Positions 50,514-60,280 are shown, numbered from the stretch's first letter. The stretch: 64,000 nucleotides of DNA from Dyella humicola (GCF_026283945.1 NZ_JAPDPC010000001.1:1550001-1614000); one strand, 5' to 3'. Numbers and translations: made by a program. The notes: generated from the sequence alone by a model not told the origin.

Positions 50514-51602
50514 ATGACGCAGGCGAGCGAAGCCCTGGTCCGCCACATTCTCGGCGCTCTTGATGATCCCCACACCGGCGCTCCGCTGGCCGATGCCGTG
50601 CGCGCGATCGGCGTGGATGGCGAGCGCGTTTCGGTGGATATCCAGCTGGGTTACCCCGCCGCTGGCGCCATCGACGCCATCACTGCGCGCGTCAAGCAGG
50701 CGCTTGAGGCCGACCCGGCCATCGCGTCCGCGTCGGTGTCGATCGGCACGCGCGTGCATGCCCATAAGGTGCAGGGCACGCTGGCGCCGCTGCCCGGTGT
50801 GAAGAACATCATCGTGGTCGCCTCCGGCAAAGGCGGCGTGGGCAAGTCCACTGTATCGGCCAACCTGGCGCTGGCCCTGGTCGCGGAGGGCGCCAAGGTG
50901 GGCGTGCTCGACGCGGACATTTACGGTCCCAGCCAGCCCCGCATGCTCGGCATCAGCGGCAAGCCGCAATCACCGGACGGCAAGACCATCATCCCGATGC
51001 AAGCTCACGGCCTGCAGGCCATGTCGATCGGTTTCCTGGTGGACGAAGAGACGCCGATGATCTGGCGTGGCCCCATGGTCACCCAGGCCATGATGCAGCT
51101 GATCAACGACAGCCGCTGGGAGCAATTGGACTATCTCATCGTCGATCTGCCCCCGGGCACCGGCGACATTCAACTCACCCTGTCGCAGAAGGTGCCGGTG
51201 GCCGGCGCGGTCATCGTCACCACGCCGCAGGACATTGCCCTGCTGGACGCGCGCAAGGCGCTGAAGATGTTCGAGAAAGTGGACGTTCCGGTGCTAGGCG
51301 TGGTGGAGAACATGGCCACCCACGTGTGCTCGAACTGCGGCCACGAGGAACACATCTTCGGCGAGGGCGGTGGTGTGCGCATGGCCGAGCAATATCACGT
51401 GGCCTACCTGGGCTCCTTGCCGCTGGATATCCGCATCCGCGAACAGGCGGATGGCGGCACGCCGACCGTGGTGGCCATGCCGGATTCCGATCTGGCCGCC
51501 CGCTACCGCGAAATCGCCCGCAATACGGCCGGGCGGTTGTCGCGGCAGCCGCGCAACAAGTCGCTGGGGCTCGGCAAGATTCTGGTGCAGGGCGCGCCGT
51601 AG
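50514..51602 (+). CDS. apbC: Mrp/ApbC iron-sulfur cluster carrier ATPase
   Basis: A 362-residue P-loop ATPase. An N-terminal MIP18-like domain (about 1-85) is followed by the deviant Walker A VVASGKGGVGKSTVSANLAL, Walker B-like DYLIVDLPPGTGDIQLTLSQ, and the cluster-binding CxxC in ATHVCSNCGHEEHIFG. It binds and transfers [4Fe-4S] clusters to apoproteins. A CATAAT box (50477-50482) lies upstream. In this lineage mrp, metG, rsxB and nth cluster together; several of the products handle Fe-S clusters. Confidence 0.94.
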   Translation: MTQASEALVRHILGALDDPHTGAPLADAVRAIGVDGERVSVDIQLGYPAAGAIDAITARVKQALEADPAIASASVSIGTRVHAHKVQGTLAPLPGVKNIIVVASGKGGVGKSTVSANLALALVAEGAKVGVLDADIYGPSQPRMLGISGKPQSPDGKTIIPMQAHGLQAMSIGFLVDEETPMIWRGPMVTQAMMQLINDSRWEQLDYLIVDLPPGTGDIQLTLSQKVPVAGAVIVTTPQDIALLDARKALKMFEKVDVPVLGVVENMATHVCSNCGHEEHIFGEGGGVRMAEQYHVAYLGSLPLDIRIREQADGGTPTVVAMPDSDLAARYREIARNTAGRLSRQPRNKSLGLGKILVQGAP

Positions 51603-51652
51603 GCGGGAGCTGGTCCATTCCGGCAGGTGCTAGCCGCGCGACCCACGTGTGG

Positions 51653-51679
51653 CCTCACCGTCATTCCCGCGAAGGCGGG
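51653..51679. repeat. CGTCATTCCCGC-type dispersed repeat
   Basis: CCTCACCGTCATTCCCGCGA then AGGCGGGA, a partly palindromic unit of the common CGTCATTCCCGCGAAAGCGGG intergenic family. It is in the 338-bp gap between mrp and dcd, which contains no gene. Confidence 0.7.
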
Positions 51680-51711
51680 ACAAGCCCGAAGCGCGCAGCA
51701 CGCTCGCAACT

Positions 51712-51755
51712 CCCCTCACCGTCATCCCCGCTTCCGCGGGGATGACGGTGAGGGG
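51712..51755. repeat. Perfect 20-bp inverted repeat (CGTCATCCCCGC family)
   Basis: CCCCTCACCGTCATCCCCGC and its exact reverse complement flank a 4-nt loop, TTCC. This is a fuller copy of the same dispersed repeat as at 51653. It can form a very stable hairpin and may act as a terminator for mrp. Confidence 0.75.
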
Positions 51756-51940
51756 GGCGAGTTTGCTGCGCGCTTGTCTCGCGTTCGCGGGGTAACGGTC
51801 AAGAAGCTGGCCGGAGCCGAAGCCCGACATGACCAATGACCCAGTCTCAGCTCCAACGACTGGCGGTCACACCGCCATTTCCGCTATTTTCCGAGTCTTT
51901 ATGCCGGCCGCCATGGCGGCCACCCCCTCCGGGAGTTCGA

Positions 51941-52507
51941 GTGAGCATCAAATCCGACAAGTGGATCCGCCGTATGGCGGAGCAGCAAGGCATGATCGAG
52001 CCGTACGAGCCCGGGCAGATCAAGGTGCGCAACAACACCAAGCTGGTGTCGTACGGTACGTCCAGCTACGGCTATGACGTGCGTTGCGCGCGCGAGTTCA
52101 AGATCTTCACCAATATCAACTCGACGATCGTGGACCCGAAGGCGTTCGATCCTTCCAGCTTCGTCGACGTCGAGGCGGATGTGTGCATCATTCCGCCCAA
52201 TTCGTTCGCGCTGGCGCGCACCGTCGAGTATTTCCGCATCCCGCGCAAAGTGCTGACCATCTGCCTGGGCAAGAGCACCTACGCGCGCTGCGGCATCATC
52301 GTCAACGTGACGCCGCTGGAACCGGAGTGGGAAGGCCACGTCACCCTGGAGTTCTCCAACACCACGCCGCTGCCGGCAAAAATTTACGCCAATGAAGGCG
52401 TGGCGCAGATGCTGTTCCTGGAGTCCGACGAGGAATGCGAAACCAGTTACAAGGACCGTGGCGGTAAGTACCAGGGCCAGCAGGGCGTGACCCTGCCGCG
52501 GACCTGA
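51941..52507 (+). CDS. dcd: dCTP deaminase
   Basis: A 188-residue homotrimeric enzyme making dUTP from dCTP for thymidylate synthesis. The start [20 protein letters not shown] is preceded by a GTG at 51941 with GGGAG five bases upstream. Conserved segments include [40 protein letters not shown] (with the catalytic Glu downstream of the trimer Arg) and [13 protein letters not shown]. An open frame starting 35 codons upstream is intergenic. The palindrome GGCCGCCATGGCGGCC lies about 20 bp before the start. Confidence 0.96.
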   Translation: MSIKSDKWIRRMAEQQGMIEPYEPGQIKVRNNTKLVSYGTSSYGYDVRCAREFKIFTNINSTIVDPKAFDPSSFVDVEADVCIIPPNSFALARTVEYFRIPRKVLTICLGKSTYARCGIIVNVTPLEPEWEGHVTLEFSNTTPLPAKIYANEGVAQMLFLESDEECETSYKDRGGKYQGQQGVTLPRT

Positions 52508-52641
52508 TCGCGCTCACTGGCGGCGTACGTCTACAACTCAATTCGTCACACACCTGAATGGATGCCGTCCGGATCGGCTGCGATGATCCGTCCCGGCGCT
52601 ACACTTCCATCGTTCACAACGATTCTTTGCAGGAGATCCGC

Positions 52642-53106
52642 ATGATCCGTTTTTCCACGCTGCTGTCCCGTGCGGCTGCAGCCATCCTGCTGGGCAGCAT
52701 GCTGGTGCTGGCCGGTTGCCACAGCGGCAGCACCAAGGACAAAGTGCGCACGGCTGATATGAAGAGCCAGTTCGACACGGTGATCCAGGCTTACAAGAGT
52801 GGCCAGTTCGTGGTCGATGGTGCCGTGCTGTCGGCACTCGACACGGGTAGCCATTTCGCCTACCTGAAGGACCAGGGCAAGCTGCCCAAGACCATCCTGC
52901 TTGAGCCCAGCGACGATTCGAAGATCCGCAAGCAGCACCTGCAGTACATGGCGCGCCTGCAGATCGACTATGGCTTCACCGTGTACTACGACGATGGTGG
53001 CGAGCTGAAGAAGATCAGCGTCATCGACACCAAGGCGCGTGACCTCGAAGACTACAAGGCACCGCCCAAGGCTGCTGACGCACCGCCGCCGCAGCAGCAC
53101 CACTGA
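52642..53106 (+). CDS. Hypothetical lipoprotein
   Basis: A 154-residue lipoprotein. The signal peptide has the lipobox LVLAGC at about residues 24-29. The mature protein contains TADMKSQFDTVIQAYKSGQF and IRKQHLQYMARLQIDYGFTV and ends in a Pro/His-rich tail (PPPQQHH). No catalytic motif. AGGAG precedes the ATG at 52642. It is a single gene with its own terminator. Not recognised beyond being a conserved-looking envelope lipoprotein. Confidence 0.75.
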   Translation: MIRFSTLLSRAAAAILLGSMLVLAGCHSGSTKDKVRTADMKSQFDTVIQAYKSGQFVVDGAVLSALDTGSHFAYLKDQGKLPKTILLEPSDDSKIRKQHLQYMARLQIDYGFTVYYDDGGELKKISVIDTKARDLEDYKAPPKAADAPPPQQHH

Positions 53107-53123
53107 TCGTTGCCTGTATAAGG

Positions 53124-53160
53124 AAAAGCCCGCGGAGCGATCCGCGGGCTTTTTTCTTTT
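53124..53160 (+). terminator. Rho-independent terminator of the lipoprotein gene
   Basis: AAAAGCCCGCGGA and TCCGCGGGCTTTT form a long stem with loop GCGA, followed by TTTCTTTT. It may also serve the convergent HIT gene. Confidence 0.92.
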
Positions 53161-53167
53161 CTGGGCT

Positions 53168-53587
53168 CTACAGCACGCGTAGCTCGTTTTGCAGTCGCCC
53201 AAGCATCTGCTCGAGCTCTTGAGGTTCGTAGTGCTGCGCCGCGCCGCTGCCCCAGACCGGACCCGGCCAGGCCGAATCGCCTTGGCGGCGGCCCACTACG
53301 TGCACATGCAGCTGACGCACGATGTTGCCAAGCGCGCCGAGATTGAGCTTGTCGAACGCAGCGATCGCGCGTAGGGCTTGCGCGGCGCGATGTGCTTCCA
53401 GCCATAGCGTGGTTTGCTCGGCGGCGGCCAGGTCGCAGATCTCGACCATGCCAGCTCGACGCGGTACCAGCACCAGCCAGGGAAAACGTGCATCGTTCAT
53501 CAGCAGCACGTCGCAGAGGTCAAGCGAGGCCACATGACGCGTATCCGCGCGCAATCGCGTGTCGATGACGAAGTCGCGTTCGCTCAT
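53168..53587 (-). CDS. HIT-family nucleotide hydrolase/transferase, atypical motif
   Basis: A 139-residue histidine-triad protein. It contains FPWLVLVPRRAGMVEICDL and the triad region GNIVRQLHVHVVGRRQGD. The triad reads Gln92-Leu-His94-Val-His96 instead of H-x-H-x-H: the first His is Gln, while the nucleophile position (His94) and the last His are kept. It may hydrolyse nucleoside phosphoramidates or dinucleotides. The dienelactone-hydrolase gene upstream overlaps it by four bases. Confidence 0.85.
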   Translation of the reverse strand: MSERDFVIDTRLRADTRHVASLDLCDVLLMNDARFPWLVLVPRRAGMVEICDLAAAEQTTLWLEAHRAAQALRAIAAFDKLNLGALGNIVRQLHVHVVGRRQGDSAWPGPVWGSGAAQHYEPQELEQMLGRLQNELRVL

Positions 53588-54255
53588 GCGCCGTGCGCCA
53601 GATGCTGGTCGAAGAACGCCAGCGTGCGCTGATAAGCGAGTTTTGCACTGGCTTCGTCGTAGTGATCGCCCACGTCGCGGTTGAAGGCGTGGTCGGCTGG
53701 GTAGGTGAAGATTTCCATCTGCGGCAGCAACTCGCGATGCTTCTGCACCATGGCGGGAGGAATGGACTGGTCGAGTTCACCAAAATGGAACATCACCGGG
53801 GCTTGCAGCTTTTCGCCCAGAAACGGCACATTGCGGGCACCGTAGTAACTCACTGAGGGCAGACCCAGGCGGATCGCCGAAAGCAGCGCCACGGTGCCGC
53901 CCCAGCAATAACCCACCGTGCCGACACGACCTGCGGACGCGATGGCTTCCGCCGCGCTGGCAACGTCCTCCACGGCCCGGTCCAGACCCAGCTCCGCCAC
54001 GAGCGCCTTGCCGCGCGTGTAGCCGGCCTCGTCGTAGCCCAGTTCCACGCCCGTCTCAAGATGGTCGAAGAAGCAGGGGGCAATGGCCGTATAGCCCGCC
54101 TCGGCGAAACGATCGGCGACGCTGCGTACGTGCGCATTCACGCCGAAAATTTCCTGGATGACCACGATGCCGCCCTTCGGTCTGCCGGCCGGCTGGGCCA
54201 GGTAGGCGCCGATGCACTGCATGCGCGTCGTGTTGAGATGGATGCTCTGACCCAT
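53584..54255 (-). CDS. Dienelactone hydrolase family protein
   Basis: A 223-residue alpha/beta-hydrolase. The Cys nucleophile elbow is GYCWGGTVALL, the acid is Asp in FHFGELDQSIPP, and the His is in YPADHAFNRDVGDHYDEASA, completing a Cys-Asp-His triad. GGIVVIQEIFGVNAHVRSVA is the family's oxyanion-hole region. True dienelactone hydrolysis is not assured; many such enzymes act on other esters. The ATG at 54255 (MGQSIHLNTTRMQCIGAYLA) is chosen with GGAAG upstream; the longer frame overlaps rimO's promoter and start. Confidence 0.9.
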   Translation of the reverse strand: MGQSIHLNTTRMQCIGAYLAQPAGRPKGGIVVIQEIFGVNAHVRSVADRFAEAGYTAIAPCFFDHLETGVELGYDEAGYTRGKALVAELGLDRAVEDVASAAEAIASAGRVGTVGYCWGGTVALLSAIRLGLPSVSYYGARNVPFLGEKLQAPVMFHFGELDQSIPPAMVQKHRELLPQMEIFTYPADHAFNRDVGDHYDEASAKLAYQRTLAFFDQHLAHGA

Positions 54256-54294
54256 GGCGGTTCTTCCCGGATTGGCGATGGACGATTCTAGCCA

Positions 54295-54325
54295 TTCAGA
54301 GAAAACCCCTGGCCTCACGTATAAT
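54295..54325 (+). promoter_or_regulatory. Promoter of rimO
   Basis: TTCAGA (54295-54300) and a perfect TATAAT (54320-54325), spacing 19 bp, ending 33 bp before the rimO ATG. The spacing is long, so the -10 is the firmer element. Confidence 0.6.
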
Positions 54326-54358
54326 GGTCCGTTTTCCGCATAGTTACGGTCACTCGGC

Positions 54359-55678
54359 ATGTCACAAGCTTCGCCCAAAGTGGGATTCGTCAGCCTGGGT
54401 TGCCCCAAGGCGCTGGTCGATTCCGAGCGCATCCTCACCCAGCTAAAAGTCGAGGGCTACGAGATCGTGCCGAGCTACGGCGCTGCGGATGCTGTAGTGG
54501 TCAATACCTGCGGCTTCATCGATGCGGCGGTGCAGGAATCGCTCGACGCCATTGGCGAGGCCCTGCACGAGAACGGCAAGGTCATCGTCACCGGTTGCCT
54601 CGGCAAGCGCGCGGACCTGATCCGCGAGGCTTACCCGGACGTGCTCGCGATTACGGGCCCGCAGGACTATGCCAGCGTGATGAGCGCGGTGCATGCGGCA
54701 TTGCCGCCCAAGCGCAATCCGCTGCTCGACATCATTCCGGATACTGGCATCAAGCTCACGCCGAAACACTATGCGTATCTGAAGATTTCCGAAGGCTGCA
54801 ACCACCGTTGCAGCTTCTGCATCATCCCCTCAATGCGCGGCGACCTGGTCTCGCGTCCGGTCGACGAGGTGCTGCTGGAAGCCGAACGCCTGGTGAAGGG
54901 CGGCGTGAAGGAACTGCTGGTGATCTCGCAGGACACCAGCGCTTATGGCGTGGACGTGAAGTACGCCGAACGCCAGTGGCGCGACAAGAGCTATCGCACG
55001 CGCATGACCGAATTGTGCGAAGGCCTGTCGGAGCTGGGCGTGTGGTCGCGGCTGCACTACGTCTACCCGTATCCGCACGTGGACGAAGTGATGCCGCTGA
55101 TGGCGGCGGGCAAGATTCTTCCCTATCTCGACATCCCGTTCCAGCACGCCAGCCCGCGCATCCTCAAGCTGATGAAGCGCCCCGGCAATATCGACAAGAC
55201 GCTGGAGCGCATCCGCAACTGGCGCAAGGTGGTGCCGGATCTCACGATTCGCAGCACCTTTATCGTCGGGTTCCCTGGCGAGACGGATGCGGAGTTCGAA
55301 GAGCTGCTCGACTTCCTGCGTGAAGCCGAGCTGGATCGCGTCGGTGCGTTCGCCTATTCGCCGGTGGATGGCGCCAAGGCGAACGAACTGCCGAACCCGG
55401 TATCCGAGGAGCTCAAGGAAGACCGCCTCGAGCAGTTCATGGCCGTGCAGGCGGAAATCTCCGCCGCCAAGCTGCAGCGCAAGATTGGCCGCACGATCAA
55501 GGTGCTGGTGGATGAAGCCGGCGCTGAGGGTGCGGTGGCGCGTTCTGCCGCCGATGCGCCGGAGATCGACGGTGTCGTGCATATTGCCGGTGGCCAGTCG
55601 CTCAAGCCCGGTCAGTTCGTCGACGTGGTGGTGGAAGACGCCGACGAGCACGACCTGCACGCGCGCCTGGTCGGCTAA
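54359..55678 (+). CDS. rimO: Ribosomal protein S12 methylthiotransferase
   Basis: A 439-residue radical-SAM enzyme that methylthiolates an aspartate of S12. The N-terminal UPF0004 domain has [20 protein letters not shown] and VVNTCGF then [10 protein letters not shown], three cluster Cys. The radical-SAM motif is [13 protein letters not shown] (CxxxCxxC). A C-terminal TRAM domain ends the protein. It has its own promoter and is divergent from the dienelactone-hydrolase gene. Confidence 0.96.
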   Translation: MSQASPKVGFVSLGCPKALVDSERILTQLKVEGYEIVPSYGAADAVVVNTCGFIDAAVQESLDAIGEALHENGKVIVTGCLGKRADLIREAYPDVLAITGPQDYASVMSAVHAALPPKRNPLLDIIPDTGIKLTPKHYAYLKISEGCNHRCSFCIIPSMRGDLVSRPVDEVLLEAERLVKGGVKELLVISQDTSAYGVDVKYAERQWRDKSYRTRMTELCEGLSELGVWSRLHYVYPYPHVDEVMPLMAAGKILPYLDIPFQHASPRILKLMKRPGNIDKTLERIRNWRKVVPDLTIRSTFIVGFPGETDAEFEELLDFLREAELDRVGAFAYSPVDGAKANELPNPVSEELKEDRLEQFMAVQAEISAAKLQRKIGRTIKVLVDEAGAEGAVARSAADAPEIDGVVHIAGGQSLKPGQFVDVVVEDADEHDLHARLVG

Positions 55679-55700
55679 GCCTTGATGCGATGAGGGCGTG

Positions 55701-56504
55701 ATGCGATACGTCGCGCCTGCTCGCGGAAGCATCGATCCCACGGCATTTATGCGCCTGCCGTTGGCGGACTGGCAGGCGCCCGCCGAATGGCTGCTGGGTG
55801 AGCACTGGCCGTCCATCGACGTGCTCAACGCCGCCCGTTCCGCCGCGATGCACGAACGCTTCGTGGCGCAGACGCTGAGCTTGCTCAATGATGGCCAGCA
55901 TTACGAGCAACGCATTGCCACGCACGGCGAGATCGCCACGCGTGAATGCAACTGGCATGACCTGTTCAACGCCGTCATCTGGTTGCGTCATGCGGCGCTC
56001 AAGCGTGCACTCAACGCCCAGCAAGTCACTGAGATCGCCGAAATGGGAACCAAGCTGCGTTCGCGGCCGCAATACGCCATGACGCATTTTGATGAGGCCG
56101 GCGTGATCGTGGTCCTGCGCGATCGACGCTTGCTCAAGCTGTGGGACGCGCACGACTGGCACGGGTTGTTTTGGCGCGAACGTGCGGCATGGCTCGATGG
56201 TCGCGCCTCGGTCGAGGTCTTTGGCCACGCCTTGCTGGAGCACGCGCTGACGCCGGACAAGCTGCTGGTGGGCAAGGCCCTGGTGTTCCTCGGCGGAGCC
56301 GACGGTGGCAAGGCGGCTGCGGTCTGTGCGGACGCCATCGCCGCGGGGAAGCTGCTTCGCGACCCGCTGGAACTGCGGCCGTTGCCGCTTTCAGGCCTTC
56401 CGGGCTGGCATCCGGACAATGGCAACGAGGCCTTTCACCGGGCTGCTGCCTGCTACCAGCCGCGTCGTGCGGGACGTGAATACCCGCGGCCAGGCTGTCT
56501 TTAG
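55701..56504 (+). CDS. DUF3025 protein
   Basis: A 267-residue protein. It starts MRYVAPARGSIDPTAFMRLP and contains GEIATRECNWHDLFNAVIWL, THFDEAGVIVVLRDRRLLKL and LPGWHPDNGNEAFHRAAACY, which match DUF3025. No catalytic role is known. A GTG lies one codon earlier; GAGGG upstream can serve either. It follows rimO by 22 bp and may share its transcript. Confidence 0.88.
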   Translation: MRYVAPARGSIDPTAFMRLPLADWQAPAEWLLGEHWPSIDVLNAARSAAMHERFVAQTLSLLNDGQHYEQRIATHGEIATRECNWHDLFNAVIWLRHAALKRALNAQQVTEIAEMGTKLRSRPQYAMTHFDEAGVIVVLRDRRLLKLWDAHDWHGLFWRERAAWLDGRASVEVFGHALLEHALTPDKLLVGKALVFLGGADGGKAAAVCADAIAAGKLLRDPLELRPLPLSGLPGWHPDNGNEAFHRAAACYQPRRAGREYPRPGCL

Positions 56505-56590
56505 CTCAAGAACTTACGAAATATAAAATTGCGGTGGCGCGGCGATCGCGCTACAACGCCACTAGCGGCAAAACCGCTTTGGAGCAGGCA

Positions 56591-57634
56591 ATGGACATGG
56601 CTTGTCGGGCGCGCTCGGGGAAGGGATGGGGTGGATCATGCAGGATGAGCCTGCTGATCTGCCTGCTTGCTCTTGGCTGGCCGTTGCATGCCGAAGGTGG
56701 CGCCCCGATCAAGATGCCGGTCGCCATTCGGTTCGGCATCCTGCCGGTCGGCAATGCCGCTGAATCACGCGAGCAATGGCAGCCACTACTGCAGGATCTC
56801 GAAAAAAGACTGGGGCGTCCGGTCAATATCGTATCGGTCAGCAGCTATGCGGGACTGTCCGGCGCGATCAAGGATCAACGCGTGGACATTGCGTTTCTAT
56901 CGGGCCGGTTGGCCACTGAAGCGATCGAGCATCAGCACATGAGCGTGATCGCCCAGTTCGTGCGCGGCGATGGCGGCAAAGGCGACGTTGCCATACTCGT
57001 CGTGCGTGCGGATGGTCCCATCAATGACCTCAAGGACCTGCTCGCCAGGCCGGGACACTGGCGTTACGCGCGCGGCGAGATGCTCTCCGTCGCGGGTTAT
57101 GTCGCGCCGGAGGCTGAGGTGTTCGCTTCGCGGGGGCTCAACTCGGACACTTTTTTCGCTGGCGTGCGCGTGGGCAATCATCAAAATAATGCATTGGCCG
57201 TGGCCAATGGCGAAGTCGATGTTGCGACCAATGACAGTCCCGACCTCGACCTGTTCCGCCAGGATTTTCCCGATGAGGCTTCGCAACTGAAGGCGATCTG
57301 GCGATCGAGGCCGCTCCCTTCCGAGGTGCTGGTCGTCCGTGATGCGATGCCCGCACCCATTCGCAACGCATTGATCGGGTTCATGAGTGGCTACGGGCAT
57401 TCCCCCGGTGCTGCAGGCGAGCGTGAACGCGCCAATCTCGCACGCATTCCGGCTTTGACGGGCTTCGCGCCGGCGGATAACAGGGTACTGCAACCTTTTG
57501 TCGATATGGAGTTCTTATTGATACGGGAACAGGCCCAGCATGGCCAATGGGTCAATGAACACGCGCGGGAAGCGCGCTTGACCCAGATCGACGCGGACTA
57601 TCAGAAAGCCCTGCGCGATCTGCTACGGCACTGA
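56591..57634 (+). CDS. PhnD-like phosphate/phosphonate-binding protein
   Basis: A 347-residue periplasmic substrate-binding protein. A signal peptide (MSLLICLLALGWPLHAEG within the first 40 residues) is followed by IRFGILPVGNAAESREQWQP and PVNIVSVSSYAGLSGAIKDQ then VDIAFLSGRLA, the PhnD/SsuA-like fold of phosphonate or phosphite ABC transporters. No ATPase or permease gene is adjacent, so it is an orphan that may bind a ligand for sensing or for a distant transporter. The ATG at 56591 has GGAG six bases upstream; a GTG at 56534 is possible. Confidence 0.85.
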   Translation: MDMACRARSGKGWGGSCRMSLLICLLALGWPLHAEGGAPIKMPVAIRFGILPVGNAAESREQWQPLLQDLEKRLGRPVNIVSVSSYAGLSGAIKDQRVDIAFLSGRLATEAIEHQHMSVIAQFVRGDGGKGDVAILVVRADGPINDLKDLLARPGHWRYARGEMLSVAGYVAPEAEVFASRGLNSDTFFAGVRVGNHQNNALAVANGEVDVATNDSPDLDLFRQDFPDEASQLKAIWRSRPLPSEVLVVRDAMPAPIRNALIGFMSGYGHSPGAAGERERANLARIPALTGFAPADNRVLQPFVDMEFLLIREQAQHGQWVNEHAREARLTQIDADYQKALRDLLRH

Positions 57635-57737
57635 GCCGGCATGTAGCTGGCGGGCGCTAAGGGATGATCCGAGGCGTTCAACGACGGTGTCGCACTTTCG
57701 GGTACGCCGGTCTGATTTCAATCTGATGGAGATATCG

Positions 57738-58259
57738 ATGTCCGCTTTTGATCGTGTTCTACGCGCGTGCTGCCTGGGTTTGGTAGTGGTCGCGCTTGGC
57801 CTCAGTTCGGTGGCCCATGCGCAGATGGCGCCATCGGGCTTGCCCGATGCAGACAAGCAGCAAATCAAGAATTACACGTTAAATGAAGACATCTTCAACC
57901 GCCTGGTCGCCGCGACGAAAGAGGCTCGTGCCGAAGGTATTGCACCCAGGGGGGCGCCAGATCCGAGCAAGGTGCACAGCCTGGACGATCTTGCAGCGCA
58001 GGCGATGGCGGGGGATCAGCGCATTCCAGCACTGGTGAAGAAGTATGGTTTTACACCACGCGAGTTCATGCTCGCCAACATCGCGCTGACGAACGCCATC
58101 CTCGCCGTGCAGGCGCGCAGTGATCCAGCGCTGGCGAACAACCTCAATCCGGTGTGGGTCAATCCGGGCAATATCCGCTTCATCGACACCCATCAGGCCG
58201 AAGTTACGGCCTTGATGCAGGGTGGCGCTGACCACCCGGCCAATGGCCAGGCTCAGTAG
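57738..58259 (+). CDS. Hypothetical secreted protein
   Basis: A 173-residue protein with a signal peptide ([20 protein letters not shown], cleaved at AHA-QM). The mature part contains [20 protein letters not shown] and [12 protein letters not shown]-like text ([20 protein letters not shown]) and a conserved-looking [20 protein letters not shown]. No motif is recognised. GGAG lies six bases before the ATG at 57738. Its end overlaps the convergent greB stop by seven bases, so no terminator separates them. Confidence 0.7.
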   Translation: MSAFDRVLRACCLGLVVVALGLSSVAHAQMAPSGLPDADKQQIKNYTLNEDIFNRLVAATKEARAEGIAPRGAPDPSKVHSLDDLAAQAMAGDQRIPALVKKYGFTPREFMLANIALTNAILAVQARSDPALANNLNPVWVNPGNIRFIDTHQAEVTALMQGGADHPANGQAQ

Positions 58260-58750
58260 TCCACCGCCACGATGACGAAGCGGGTCGGCCCGCCGGGCAG
58301 TTCCGCTTCAAATTCATCGTCGAGCCGTTTTTTCAGCGCGGCGCGTGCGAGCGGCGAATCGATGCTGATCCAGCCCAGTTTGGCGTCAGTCTCATCCGGG
58401 CCCACGATGCGATAGCGAAGGCTCTCGCCGGACGCGGCGTTTTCCAGTTCGATACTGGCGCCGAAGAACACCGCCTCGCGATTGGCCGGCGCGCCCTCGG
58501 CGACCTTGAGCGAAGGAATGCGCTTGCTCAGGTAGCGCACGCGCCGATCGATCTCCCCGAGTTGCTTCTTGCGGTAGGTGTACTCCGCATTCTCCGAGCG
58601 GTCGCCCTCGGCGGCGGCGGCCGCCAGCGCCTTCACCACTTCCGGGCGCAGCGTATGCCAGAGATGATCGAGCTCGGCCTTGAGTCTTTCGAAGCCTTCC
58701 CGCGTGATGATCGCGGTGGATGTGGGCGAGGGTGGGCGCCAGCGGCTCAT
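58253..58750 (-). CDS. greB: Transcript-cleavage factor GreB
   Basis: A 165-residue factor that rescues backtracked RNA polymerase by stimulating cleavage of the nascent RNA. The N-terminal coiled coil has the acidic tip [20 protein letters not shown] followed by [14 protein letters not shown], which is GreB rather than GreA. The C-terminal FKBP-like domain contains [20 protein letters not shown]. The ATG overlaps the stop of the upstream membrane-protein gene (ATGA), so it is the second gene of a two-gene operon. Confidence 0.94.
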   Translation of the reverse strand: MSRWRPPSPTSTAIITREGFERLKAELDHLWHTLRPEVVKALAAAAAEGDRSENAEYTYRKKQLGEIDRRVRYLSKRIPSLKVAEGAPANREAVFFGASIELENAASGESLRYRIVGPDETDAKLGWISIDSPLARAALKKRLDDEFEAELPGGPTRFVIVAVDY

Positions 58751-60006
58751 GCGGATCTGGTGTGCTCGTGCAGTTGTTGCGACAACGCGTCAAACTCGCC
58801 GCGCAAGGGGTGATCTGGCCAGGTGGCCACCAGTCTACCAAGCAACACGGCCGCTTCGGCTTGCCGGTCCGGCATGGCGGTCAACAGGCGCGCTGCCAGC
58901 AATCCGTAGTGTGGGGCCTCGGGCGAACGCGGCCACCGCGCAAGAAAACCGCGAGACAGTCGCAGCGCAAGGCGATTCATGCCGGATCGCGCGGCGAGCT
59001 CCGCCAGCGGTCCCGCGGTGGTGGGATCATCCGGTACGAAGTGGCTATCTAGCTCCATGCATTCCTGCGCAATGCCCAGCGCGCGGCGTGATTCGCCATT
59101 CGCCATCAAGGCAGCGATCCAGATCTGGCCGTGCACCAGCAAGGCATCGCGCAAGCCTTCCTGGCGCAGCAGATCGCGGTAGGCCTGGTGCAGCGACGGT
59201 GGCGCACCGCGATGCTGCAGACGTGCCGCCAGCATGCCGAGCGCGGCGCGGCGGTCGCTGGATGCGATGGCCTGAACGTCATGCAGCAATTGCGCGTCCT
59301 CGTTCTGGCCGTTCTCCGCGGCCAGTGTTTCCGCTTCTGGCATCAGGCCGAAGCGTTCGTGGTGGGTGTGGATCATCGCGCCCATCAGGTGCAGGTTGAG
59401 GATGATCAGATAGGTATAGGCGAACGCGAACAGCGGCAGCGACAACAGTCGAGGCAACAAGCTTGTGGCTGCCGATGCACCCACGATCAAGGCGCCGGTC
59501 GCAAGATTCAGCCCCACCGGAATCAGATAGGCCGCGCCGAATCGGCGCATCACCTCCCACCAGGTCACCGGGCTCAAGGCCAATTCAATGCTGCCGTCGA
59601 AAGCCAGCGACATGTCGATGGCGGGCAGGGTGATGGCGAACAGGATCATCAGTGGCCACACCGCGGGCGGATAGAGCACGCCGCTGAGAACGCATAGCGC
59701 CACGGCGAACAGATGTACTGCCGTCAGGCCGCGTCCCGCTGCAGGATTCTCGTCGACACCGATATTCGTCGGATCGGCATAGCCGTTGGCCGTGTGCAGC
59801 ATGCAGGTGGCCGCATAGCGCCAGGTGGCGGTCCACAAGGCAAACGTGGCGAACACGCCGATAAACGCCGGCAGGATCACCGCGTAATGCGCCAAGGCCA
59901 AGGCGGTGCACGTGGCCAGGCCCGCTCCGCGCAGTGGATAGCCGAAGCCCGCGATGAAGCGTTCAAAAAAAGGCGTGTCAGGCGAGACCGTAGCGACGCG
60001 GGTCAT
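58747..60006 (-). CDS. Multi-spanning membrane protein with helical C-terminal domain
   Basis: A 419-residue protein. About six hydrophobic helices lie within the first 240 residues (for example [20 protein letters not shown] and [20 protein letters not shown]), then a cytoplasmic region of about 180 residues rich in Ala, Leu and Arg (QGLRDALL-type segments such as [20 protein letters not shown]) that looks like TPR/SEL-type helical repeats. No enzyme motif. The ATG at 60006 is chosen from the open frame because the upstream part has poor codon usage. It is coupled to greB by ATGA. Not recognised. Confidence 0.7.
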   Translation of the reverse strand: MTRVATVSPDTPFFERFIAGFGYPLRGAGLATCTALALAHYAVILPAFIGVFATFALWTATWRYAATCMLHTANGYADPTNIGVDENPAAGRGLTAVHLFAVALCVLSGVLYPPAVWPLMILFAITLPAIDMSLAFDGSIELALSPVTWWEVMRRFGAAYLIPVGLNLATGALIVGASAATSLLPRLLSLPLFAFAYTYLIILNLHLMGAMIHTHHERFGLMPEAETLAAENGQNEDAQLLHDVQAIASSDRRAALGMLAARLQHRGAPPSLHQAYRDLLRQEGLRDALLVHGQIWIAALMANGESRRALGIAQECMELDSHFVPDDPTTAGPLAELAARSGMNRLALRLSRGFLARWPRSPEAPHYGLLAARLLTAMPDRQAEAAVLLGRLVATWPDHPLRGEFDALSQQLHEHTRSA

Positions 60007-60280
60007 GGATGGCAGTCGCTCAACGCTCGCCCCCAAAGACGCTACATGGCACAACGGGCATGAGGCAGACGCTGGTGCATTCGTAGCGGCCGATCAAGGT
60101 GTCATGCATGGCGTTCCGTCCGGTGGTTGCGTGGTCATTGTAGCCAAGTGGACGCAGGGGCTCGGTGGCCTTCACGTTTTCGTCGCAGCGTTGGCTGTCG
60201 ATGCAAATAGCGTCTGCGAGTTGAGTCATTGACCCCGTGCGCAGTAATGTCGGCCCTTCGATCCGACAGTGAAGTCGTCC

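Noticed and set aside
60020-60229. A minus-strand frame starting MTQLADAICIDSQRCDEN in the gap before mltD
   Set aside because: It is short, has no ribosome site or recognisable motif, and its codon bias is unlike neighbouring genes. The 274-bp gap is otherwise without a clear feature.
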